This document shows, piece by piece, positions 1-6,374 of a stretch of DNA of 64,000 bases (position 1 is the stretch's first letter; the number at the start of each line of letters is the position of its first letter). The translations under genes and the position numbers were made by a program. Source of the DNA: Burkholderia sp. SRS-W-2-2016 (GTDB taxonomy: Bacteria; Pseudomonadota; Gammaproteobacteria; Burkholderiales; Burkholderiaceae). The notes under the pieces were generated by a model that made no database searches, was not told the DNA's origin, and was given only the letters and a program-made list of their open reading frames with translations. Location: NCBI RefSeq assembly GCF_001931485.1, contig NZ_MSDV01000037.1:1-64000 (forward strand), written 5' to 3'.

Positions 1-112
1 CCCCCCCCCCCCCCCCCCCCCCCCCCCCGCGCCCCCCCCCCCCGCGCGGCCCCCCCCCCCCCCCCCCCCCCCCCCCCGCCGCGGCCCCCCCCCCCCCCCC
101 CCCCCCCCGCCC
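1..112. other. Poly-C low-complexity contig end
   Basis: Almost every base is C, broken only by a few G. No gene, promoter or repeat unit can be read here. The 83 bases after it are normal GC-rich sequence. The most likely reading is an assembly or sequencing artefact at a contig edge; a true C-rich tract of this length would be very unusual. It sits where lutC would be expected downstream of lutB on the minus strand. Confidence 0.75.
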
Positions 113-194
113 GTTTCACTCGCCTCACTCACTCGCCTCACCGGCTTCGCGCTCACGCGCCGCCGTTCAAACCATTCCCACCCGAACCGCCCGC

Positions 195-1610
195 TCAGCC
201 GATATGGCTGCGCTGCGCCGCATACAGCTCCCTGAAAGTTCGTCCGACCGGCGCCGGCATCTCGCGCGTATTGGTCCAGCCCGCGCCGCCGAGCGGCAGT
301 TTCGCGATCGACCGCTTGCTCCCGCCCATGCGCTCCAGCACCCGCACCGCCAGTTTGGTCACGAGCGCATAGGCATCCGGATGTAACGCGAACCAGCCCC
401 ACAGCGCGAGGCCCGCCCGCTCCTTCCACGGCCGCAGACGTCGCTCCATCTGTTTCTCGCGCAGCTTGCGCAACAGATCCGACAGCGGAATGCCGACCGG
501 ACACACGCTATTGCATTCGCCGCACAGCGTCGCGGCCTGCGGCAGGTCGAGCGCCTTGTCGATGCCGACATAGCTCGGCGTCAGCACCGAGCCCATCGGC
601 CCCGGATAGACCCAGCCGTACGCATGGCCGCCGACCTTCTGATACACCGGGCAATGATTCATGCAAGCGCCGCAGCGGATGCAGCGCAGCATCTCCTGAA
701 AGTCGCCGCCGATCAGCCCGGTGCGCCCACCGTCGACCAGCACCACATACATATGCTCGGGCCCGTCCTGATCGCCCGCGCCGCGCGGCCCGGTCAGCAT
801 CGAGAAATAGTTCGAGGTCGCCTGACCGGTCGCCGAGCGCGGCAGCAGACGCATCGCGGTCGCGAGATCCTCCAGAGTGGGCAGCACCTTCTCGATGCCG
901 GTCACCGCCACGTGCACGCGCGGCATCACCGTGCACATGCCTTCGTTGCCCTCGTTCGTCACGACCACCACCGAGCCCGTTTCCGCGACGATGAAGTTGC
1001 CGCCGGTCACGCCCATGTCCGCACTCAGAAAATGCGGGCGCAGCATTTCGCGCGCCTCGCGCGTCATGTCGGGGATCTCGGTCAGACGCGGCCGGCCGTG
1101 GGTCTTCGCGAACAGGTCGGCGATCTCGTCCTTATCCTTGTGCACGACCGGCGCGATGATGTGGCTCGGCGGCTCGTTGTCGTTGATCTGCAGAATGTAT
1201 TCGCCGAGATCGGTTTCGATCGACTGCACGCCCATCTGCCCAAGCACTTCGTTCAGGCGCATTTCCTCGGTGACCATCGACTTGGTCTTGATCACCTTCT
1301 TCACGTCGTGCCGGCTCGCGATCTCGCCAACCAGCCGCGCGGCGTCCTGGGTGCTCTCGGCGAACAGCACGGTCACGCCGCGCCGGGTCGCCTCGCGCTC
1401 GAAGGTTTCCAGCCATACGTCCAGATTGTCGAGCGCGCGATTGCGGCGCTCCTTCAACGCGGCGCGCGTCGCCGGAAAGTCGATCGCGGTCATCGCGTCC
1501 GCGCGCGCCGACACGAACTTGGTGGACAGCTTGGTCAGGTTCTGTTGCAGGCGCTGGTCGGCGAGCTTCTGACCGGCGCGAGCCTTGAACTGCATCGATT
1601 GAATCTGCAT
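195..1610 (-). CDS. lutB: Lactate utilization iron-sulfur protein LutB (YkgF family)
   Basis: 471 aa. LutB is the iron-sulfur subunit of the LutABC (YkgEFG) complex that oxidises L-lactate to pyruvate in the cytoplasm. The N-terminal two thirds is a LUD (DUF162) domain. The C-terminal third carries two ferredoxin-type clusters: CIRCGACMNHCPVY, then CGECNSVCPVG. Length matches the roughly 470-475 aa family. The start at MQIQSMQF was chosen because AAGG lies about 6 nt upstream and 34 nt separate it from the lutA stop; an ATG five codons later is possible. It lies in one operon with lutA. lutC would normally follow, but the sequence degenerates into poly-C. The family assignment is secure. Confidence 0.93.
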   Translation of the reverse strand: MQIQSMQFKARAGQKLADQRLQQNLTKLSTKFVSARADAMTAIDFPATRAALKERRNRALDNLDVWLETFEREATRRGVTVLFAESTQDAARLVGEIASRHDVKKVIKTKSMVTEEMRLNEVLGQMGVQSIETDLGEYILQINDNEPPSHIIAPVVHKDKDEIADLFAKTHGRPRLTEIPDMTREAREMLRPHFLSADMGVTGGNFIVAETGSVVVVTNEGNEGMCTVMPRVHVAVTGIEKVLPTLEDLATAMRLLPRSATGQATSNYFSMLTGPRGAGDQDGPEHMYVVLVDGGRTGLIGGDFQEMLRCIRCGACMNHCPVYQKVGGHAYGWVYPGPMGSVLTPSYVGIDKALDLPQAATLCGECNSVCPVGIPLSDLLRKLREKQMERRLRPWKERAGLALWGWFALHPDAYALVTKLAVRVLERMGGSKRSIAKLPLGGAGWTNTREMPAPVGRTFRELYAAQRSHIG

Positions 1611-1644
1611 GGCAGCCTTGAGGGAGTCGGATCGGAGCGCGGGA

Positions 1645-2367
1645 TTACACGTCGCCGGCCAGCACCTGCGCAATGTGCAGCACGCGGGTGGTCGAATCGC
1701 CGTTGCGGCGCAGCCGCCCTTCGATATTGAGCATGCAGCCGAGGTCGCCGAGCACCACGGTGCCCGCGCCGCTCGCCGCGATGTTCGCGCATTTTTCGTC
1801 GACGATCGCGGTCGAGATATCGCCGTATTTGACCGCGAACGTGCCGCCGAAGCCGCAGCAATGCTCGCAGCCCTTCATCTCGGTCACCGCGACGCCGACC
1901 TGCGCGAGCAACTCGCGCGGCTGCTTCTTCACGCCGAGTTCGCGCAAGCCGGAGCACGAGTCGTGATAGGTCACCTGCCCGGCGAACTCGCCCGGCTGCA
2001 GCTGTACCTTCGCGACGTTGACGAGGAAATCGGTCAGCTCGAACACCTTCGCGCGCAAGCGGCCGAAGCGGTTCATCAGCTCGGGATCGTCGCCGAACAG
2101 ATCGCCGTAGTGCGCGCGGATCATCCCGCCGCACGAACCGGACGGGACCACCACGTAGTCGAACTGTTCGAATTCGCGCAGCGTTTTTTCGGCGAGATCG
2201 CGTGCGAGGGGGCGGTCGCCCGAGTTGTACGCGGGCTGCCCGCAGCAGGTTTGCGCGGGCGGCACGACGACCTCGAAGCCGGCGCCTTCGATCAGCTTGA
2301 TGACCGAAAAACCAATTTCGGGCCGCATCAGGTCGATCAGGCAGGTAACGAACAATCCGACTCGCAT
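1645..2367 (-). CDS. lutA: Lactate utilization protein LutA (YkgE, CCG-domain)
   Basis: 240 aa, the normal length for LutA/YkgE. It has two cysteine-rich CCG domains, seen as CCGQPAYNSG near residue 43 and CCGFGGTFAVKYGD near residue 170, each with an upstream Cys. These domains bind iron-sulfur clusters in heterodisulfide-reductase-like proteins. It is the first gene of the lut operon and acts with LutB in lactate oxidation. The start at MRVGLFV has a strong GGAGG ribosome site just upstream. The gene is divergent from an IclR-type regulator 177 bp away, which is the natural candidate for its control (inference). Confidence 0.93.
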   Translation of the reverse strand: MRVGLFVTCLIDLMRPEIGFSVIKLIEGAGFEVVVPPAQTCCGQPAYNSGDRPLARDLAEKTLREFEQFDYVVVPSGSCGGMIRAHYGDLFGDDPELMNRFGRLRAKVFELTDFLVNVAKVQLQPGEFAGQVTYHDSCSGLRELGVKKQPRELLAQVGVAVTEMKGCEHCCGFGGTFAVKYGDISTAIVDEKCANIAASGAGTVVLGDLGCMLNIEGRLRRNGDSTTRVLHIAQVLAGDV

Positions 2368-2394
2368 GAGCCCTCCTTCGGGGAAACTTGCCTG

Positions 2395-2424
2395 ATTATC
2401 CGCTGTTTGGCGCGGCAATACCAA
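2395..2424 (-). promoter_or_regulatory. Candidate lutA promoter
   Basis: On the minus strand TTGGTA (2419-2424) and GATAAT (2395-2400) are 18 nt apart, about 30 nt upstream of the lutA start. It is a fair sigma-70 match read by eye. Confidence 0.4.
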
Positions 2425-2479
2425 CGGCCGAACGGCATAGGACGCGGCTCACGCGGATTCGAAGCACCCTTCGACCGCG

Positions 2480-2508
2480 TTCGCTTTTTTCACCATACGA
2501 GATACAAT
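2480..2508 (+). promoter_or_regulatory. Candidate promoter of the IclR gene
   Basis: TTCGCT (2480-2485), 17 nt, then TACAAT (2503-2508). It lies 36 nt upstream of the iclR start codon. The -10 is good and the -35 moderate. Confidence 0.4.
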
Positions 2509-2544
2509 CAGTTTTCGCTGTTTGACGCATCCACCGATTCTCAT

Positions 2545-3375
2545 ATGAGCGATACCAACCCGGATCCCAAAACTTCGATCCAGGTGATCGAACGCATGAT
2601 GCGCCTGCTCGATGCACTGGCGGCGCATAGCGACCCGGTCAGCCTGAAAGAGCTGGCCCTCCGCACGGAACTGCACCCGTCCACCGCGCACCGCATCCTG
2701 AACGACATGGTGATGTGCCGGCTGGTCGACCGGTCGGATCCGGGCACCTACCGTCTCGGCATGCGCCTGCTCGAACTCGGCAATCTGGTCAAGGCGCGTC
2801 TGTCGGTCCGCGACGCGGCGCTCACGCCGATGCGCGAGCTGCATCGGCAGACCGGCCAGACCGTCAATCTGTCGGTCCGTCAGGGCGACGAAATCGTCTA
2901 TATCGAGCGCGCGTATTCGGAGCGCTCGGGCATGCAGGTGGTGCGGGCGATCGGCGGCCGCGCGCCGCTGCACCTGACCTCGGTCGGCAAGCTGTTCCTC
3001 GCCGCCGACGAAGCGACCCGCGTGCGCGCGTACGCGACGCGCACCGGCCTGTCGGGTCACACGCAAAACAGCATCACCGATCTGGCCAAGCTCGAACGCG
3101 AGCTGTCGCACGTGCGCCAGCAGGCCTGCGCGCGCGATAACGAAGAGCTCGAACTCGGCGTGCGCTGCATCGCCGCCGGCATCTACGACGACACCGGCAA
3201 GCTGGTCGCGGGTCTGTCGCTGTCGGCGCCGGCCGACCGTCTGCAGGATTCGTGGCTGGGCCAGCTGAGCCAGACCGCGCTGATGATTTCGGAATCGCTC
3301 GGCTATCGGCCCCAGCCGCAGCAGGATCATGGGCATGGTCACGGGCACGGGCACGGACATAGCCACCATTCGTGA
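2545..3375 (+). CDS. IclR-family transcriptional regulator with His-rich tail
   Basis: 276 aa. The N-terminal winged helix-turn-helix begins near IQVIERMMRLLDAL, with SLKELALRTELHPSTAHRIL as the DNA-reading part. The IclR effector domain follows, with GKLFLAA and the C-terminal GLSLSAPADR. The start is the ATG that begins MSDTNPDP, because upstream in-frame sequence is antisense to lutA. The gene is divergent from lutAB, so a role in lactate or a related carboxylate response is likely (inference). The last residues, after YRPQPQQ, are an alternating His/Gly run, DHGHGHGHGHGHSHHS, which is not part of the family core. It resembles a metal-binding tail. Confidence 0.9.
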   Translation: MSDTNPDPKTSIQVIERMMRLLDALAAHSDPVSLKELALRTELHPSTAHRILNDMVMCRLVDRSDPGTYRLGMRLLELGNLVKARLSVRDAALTPMRELHRQTGQTVNLSVRQGDEIVYIERAYSERSGMQVVRAIGGRAPLHLTSVGKLFLAADEATRVRAYATRTGLSGHTQNSITDLAKLERELSHVRQQACARDNEELELGVRCIAAGIYDDTGKLVAGLSLSAPADRLQDSWLGQLSQTALMISESLGYRPQPQQDHGHGHGHGHGHSHHS

Positions 3376-3413
3376 CCGGCGCCCCGCTCATTCCGCCCCT
3401 GCCGGCGGCATAA

Positions 3414-3441
3414 AAAAAGCCTCGCATCCGCGAGGCTTTTT
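3414..3441. terminator. Bidirectional terminator between iclR and pbpG
   Basis: A perfect 12-bp stem, AAAAAGCCTCGC pairing with GCGAGGCTTTTT, surrounds a 4-nt ATCC loop. A and T runs on the two sides fit both convergent genes. Confidence 0.85.
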
Positions 3442-3468
3442 CTTTTACGGCTACCGAACCTGCAGGCT

Positions 3469-4665
3469 TCAGGTCCCCGCGCCGCCGGCATCGGCGCTGG
3501 TGATGCGCGGTTGCTCGCCGCCGCCGTTGTCGAGCCACGTGCGCAGACGCGTCGCATCGGCGAAGCGCGAATACTTGCCGGACGAATCGAGCAGCACCAT
3601 GACCGTCGGCCGGCCGTGGATGGTCGCCTGCATCACGAGACACTCGCCCGCTTCGTTGATGAAGCCGGTCTTCTGCAGACCGATGTCCCACGTCGGATTA
3701 CGCACCAGCGCGTTCGTGCTGTTGTAAGCGAGCGAGCGCTTGCCGGTGTACACCTCGTAGCTGTGATCGGTCGAGAACTTGCGGATCAGCGGATATTGAT
3801 ACGCCGCGTTGACCATCTTCACCAGATCGCGCGCGCTCGACACGTTCTGGCTCGTCAACCCGGTCGAGTTCTCGAAGTGCGTGTCGGTCATGCCGAGTTG
3901 CCTCGCCTTCGCGTTCATCGCCGCGAGGAAGGCCGGACGGCCGCCCGGGTAGTAGCGCGACAACGACGCCGCCGCGCGGTTCTCCGACGCCATCAGCGCG
4001 ATATGCAGCATGTCTTCGCGCGACAGCACCGAGCCGACCGACAGACGCGAGCCGGTGTTCTTCTCGTAGTCGCGGTCTTCGTCGGTGACTTCGATCTGGT
4101 CGGTCATCGGCTCTTTCGAATCGAGCACGACCATCGCGGTCATCAGTTTCGTGATCGAGGCGATCGGCACCACCGCGTGCGAGTTCTTGTCGAACAGCGG
4201 CTCGCCGGTGTTCTGGTCGATCACGTAGGCGACGCTCGAACGCAGCATCAGCGCGTCCGGCGTGTCGTGCAGGCCGAACGCCTGGCCGACCGTCGGCGGA
4301 CGCGGCTCGTACGCGACCCGGCGCACCGCCGAATGGTGACGGCCATTGGCGGCGGTAAACGACACGCGCTTGCGCTTGGCGCCGGCACGCGGCGCGTCGT
4401 CATCGGCGGCGGCCGCTTTCACGGCCGCGCTCTTGCCGGCCTTCGCGGCCCGGCTCGACACCTTCGCGGGAGCCGTGGCCGGGGCTGCCTTTTTGGCGGC
4501 CTTCGTGTGTTTGGTGGTTTTTGCGGTTGCAGCAGAAGTGGCTGCAAAAGTGTCGACCGGCGCGGCGAACGCTGCCGCGACGGCCAGCGACACGGCCACC
4601 GACAGAGCGGTGTTGCGCGCCGCGCCGTGGAGCACTTTTAGCGACGAAAACATGTCGGTTTTCAT
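3469..4665 (-). CDS. pbpG: D-alanyl-D-alanine endopeptidase PbpG (PBP7 family)
   Basis: 398 aa, peptidase family S11. Residues 1-41 look like a long signal peptide ending near DTFA, followed by an Ala/Lys-rich linker to about residue 105. The penicillin-binding motifs are intact: S170-I-T-K173, S227-E-N229 and K332-T-G334. The enzyme cleaves D-Ala-meso-DAP cross-links in the periplasm and helps peptidoglycan turnover. The Ala/Lys linker makes the protein longer than E. coli PBP7. The gene stands alone, convergent with iclR. No clear ribosome site precedes MKTDMFSS; an ATG four codons in is an alternative. Confidence 0.9.
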   Translation of the reverse strand: MKTDMFSSLKVLHGAARNTALSVAVSLAVAAAFAAPVDTFAATSAATAKTTKHTKAAKKAAPATAPAKVSSRAAKAGKSAAVKAAAADDDAPRAGAKRKRVSFTAANGRHHSAVRRVAYEPRPPTVGQAFGLHDTPDALMLRSSVAYVIDQNTGEPLFDKNSHAVVPIASITKLMTAMVVLDSKEPMTDQIEVTDEDRDYEKNTGSRLSVGSVLSREDMLHIALMASENRAAASLSRYYPGGRPAFLAAMNAKARQLGMTDTHFENSTGLTSQNVSSARDLVKMVNAAYQYPLIRKFSTDHSYEVYTGKRSLAYNSTNALVRNPTWDIGLQKTGFINEAGECLVMQATIHGRPTVMVLLDSSGKYSRFADATRLRTWLDNGGGEQPRITSADAGGAGT

Positions 4666-4700
4666 GGGTGTTCAGTAGGGAGCGGCGAGAGGTTTCCGCA

Positions 4701-4729
4701 AGTGTAGTAAAGCAACGAAAAATTAGCAA
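4701..4729 (-). promoter_or_regulatory. Candidate pbpG promoter
   Basis: On the minus strand TTGCTA (4724-4729), 17 nt, TACACT (4701-4706). It lies about 36 nt upstream of the pbpG start. Confidence 0.45.
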
Positions 4730-5224
4730 TTTGAAGCACTTATACGCGCTCCTTAAACCGGCTTGTAAGCTCCGATCGTAAAAACACGAATAAGTGCCGC
4801 GCATCGATCGAAAAAAGCGATCGTCGCTAGCCATGCCTCGCTATTGCCGCCGCTCAATGGAATCGAGCAGATCCTTGCAGCTTAACGGCAATTTCGAGAC
4901 AACCTTGATCCGGGGAACTACGGTCGGTGCATCGGCGGGTATCGCGCCGCCGTGCGGTGAAGGCGTTGCGGGCAAGCGACACACACTGTTAAGCGTCTGC
5001 CGAAAGTCGCTAACGCGCGTTCGACTATCGCACTTTCTTAACGTTCCGCAGCACTTTGTGGTTTACATCGAATTTGTGATGACGGCTTTTTTCAGGGGAC
5101 GAATCGTAGCATCCAGACGCTATCCTGCCTGCATATGCGTTTTGGTGGGGAAAAATAATTTCCGGCACGCGCACCAACTAGTCTTTTATCCCGCACCGGA
5201 ACGGTGCGACAAAAAATCATCGCC

Positions 5225-5240
5225 TGTCATCCGTATGACA
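5225..5240. promoter_or_regulatory. Dyad TGTCAT-N4-ATGACA upstream of phasin promoter
   Basis: A perfect 6-bp inverted repeat with a 4-nt centre, 66 bp upstream of the phasin -35. It has operator-like geometry. The binding protein is unknown. Confidence 0.35.
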
Positions 5241-5286
5241 TGCCTACTGCATAAGGTCTTGTTTTATTAGCGTTTTCCCTGAATTG

Positions 5287-5295
5287 TGCGGCGCA
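5287..5295. promoter_or_regulatory. PhaR-like operator 1 (TGC-N3-GCA)
   Basis: TGCGGCGCA is the core of a longer dyad, TTGTGC and GCACAA (5284-5298), ending 7 bp before the -35 of the phasin promoter. TGC-rich TGC-N3-GCA motifs are described for PhaR, the repressor of phasin genes in polyhydroxyalkanoate producers. Confidence 0.5.
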
Positions 5296-5305
5296 CAAAA
5301 AGTGC

Positions 5306-5333
5306 TTGACATTATTTGTGACCATCCTAAAAT
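5306..5333 (+). promoter_or_regulatory. Phasin gene promoter
   Basis: TTGACA (5306-5311, perfect), 16-nt spacer, TAAAAT (5328-5333). This is one of the best sigma-70 matches in the window and predicts a leader of about 108 nt. Confidence 0.75.
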
Positions 5334-5345
5334 GGGAACCATTGC

Positions 5346-5354
5346 TGCGATGCA
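5346..5354. promoter_or_regulatory. PhaR-like operator 2 (TGC-N3-GCA)
   Basis: TGCGATGCA lies just after the expected transcription start. It shares the GCACAA half with operator 1, and the centres are 59 bp apart. Confidence 0.45.
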
Positions 5355-5448
5355 CAAATACATCGCGGTCCGGGCAGACGATCCACTGCGTCTCGCCACC
5401 AACCCAATGCGGTCCGCACAGACCGACCGCGATCCAGGAGCGTAAACG

Positions 5449-6021
5449 ATGACTCTGCTGACCCCCGAACAATTCGCCGCCGCCCAGAAAGCCAACTTCG
5501 AAACGCTGTTCGGTCTGACGACCAAGGCATTCGAAGGCGTTGAAAAGCTGGTTGAACTGAACCTGCAAGTCGTGAAGTCGACGCTGGCGGAAAGCCAGGA
5601 AAACGCCCAGCGCGCGCTGTCGGTGAAGGACGCGCAGGAACTGCTGGCACTGCAAGCGAGCCTCGCGCAGCCGGTCGCCGAAAAGGCGCTGTCGTATGGC
5701 CGTCACGTGTACGAAATCGTCTCGGCAACGCAAGGCGAATTCACCCGCGTCGCTGAAGCGCAATTCGAAGAGCAAAACCGCAAGGTCCAGGCTCTGGTCG
5801 AAAACGTCGCGAAGAACGCACCGGCTGGTTCGGAAACCGCCGTCGCCGTGATGAAGTCGGCTATCACCGCCGCCAACACGACGTACGAAACGGTCCACAA
5901 GGCAACCCGCCAGGCTGTCGAAATCGCTGAAAGCAACTTCAATGCAGCTGCAACGGCCGCATCGAAGGCAGCTTCGCAAGCTGCTGCGCAAGCATCGCGC
6001 GCTGCCAAGAAGACCGCCTAA
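5449..6021 (+). CDS. phaP: Phasin (PHA granule-associated protein)
   Basis: 190 aa, almost entirely predicted helix and rich in Ala, Glu and Lys, as in phasins of the PhaP/TIGR01841 type. The N-terminus LTPEQFAAAQKANFETLFGL and the segment around KAFEGVEKLVELNLQVVKS are typical. Phasins coat polyhydroxybutyrate granules and control their size and number. AGGAG precedes the ATG. The C-terminus ends in an Ala-rich stretch and KKTA, resembling a short amphipathic tail. The gene is monocistronic, with its own strong promoter and terminator; the flanking TGC-N3-GCA motifs suggest PhaR repression when no polymer is present (inference). Confidence 0.93.
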   Translation: MTLLTPEQFAAAQKANFETLFGLTTKAFEGVEKLVELNLQVVKSTLAESQENAQRALSVKDAQELLALQASLAQPVAEKALSYGRHVYEIVSATQGEFTRVAEAQFEEQNRKVQALVENVAKNAPAGSETAVAVMKSAITAANTTYETVHKATRQAVEIAESNFNAAATAASKAASQAAAQASRAAKKTA

Positions 6022-6045
6022 GCTTTACGGCGTTCAGGCATCGCG

Positions 6046-6067
6046 ACGCCAGGCTTCGGCCTGGCGT
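6046..6067 (+). terminator. Terminator of phaP
   Basis: A 9-bp stem, ACGCCAGGC with GCCTGGCGT, closes a TTCG tetraloop, followed by a U-rich stretch. It starts 25 nt after the phasin stop. Confidence 0.75.
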
Positions 6068-6193
6068 TGTCGTTTCTACGCCAGCCAGCGCAGCCGCTGC
6101 GCCGGCGTCACCGCAAGCAACAGCGTCGTGCCGTTGCCGCTCATACAGCGTGATTGGCCGAACGCTCCGATACGTCGAATGACGTATCGTTTG

Positions 6194-6219
6194 CCCGGCC
6201 ATCGCGCCGGGATTTTTTT
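6194..6219 (+). terminator. Second rho-independent terminator after phaP
   Basis: The stem CCCGGC/GCCGGG with a 6-nt loop is followed by A and seven T. It reads on the plus strand, well beyond the first phaP terminator. Confidence 0.6.
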
Positions 6220-6287
6220 GTCCGCCGGCCGGCATCTGCACTCGCAACCGAGTTCGCACGCGTAGACGCACACACCGCACCAAACAG

Positions 6288-6319
6288 AAACGGCGCGCTC
6301 CGCAAGGAACGCGCCGTTT
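6288..6319. terminator. Terminator of the aceE-aceF-lpdA operon
   Basis: A 10-bp stem, AAACGGCGCG with CGCGCCGTTT, around a 12-nt loop, 55 nt beyond the lpdA stop on the minus strand. Confidence 0.6.
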
Positions 6320-6374
6320 TGCATTTGCCGCCCTGCCCCGCCCGTATCTCGCGACGCAGGCGGAACCGCTGGCT

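Larger units (their letters stand above)
4666..5448. other. Intergenic region between pbpG and phasin gene
   Basis: 783 bp with no convincing gene. It contains a pbpG promoter candidate at the left and the phasin promoter and operators at the right. The middle (about 4800-5220) shows only a short dyad (CGATCG at 4805-4810 and 4818-4823) and is less GC-rich than the coding neighbours. An open frame at 4794-5270 has no family resemblance and atypical composition. Confidence 0.6.
6022..6374. other. Intergenic region between phaP and lpdA
   Basis: No gene is seen. The stretch holds three hairpin terminators and a further 9-bp dyad with arms CGATACGTC (6168-6176) and GACGTATCG (6181-6189). The concentration of structured elements suggests either stacked terminators or a short non-coding transcript ending at the T run at 6213-6219. 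Confidence 0.5.

Noticed and set aside
4794..5270. 158-codon plus-strand frame between pbpG and phaP
   Set aside because: No family resemblance, no clear ribosome site, atypical residue use, and it overlaps promoter-proximal dyads.
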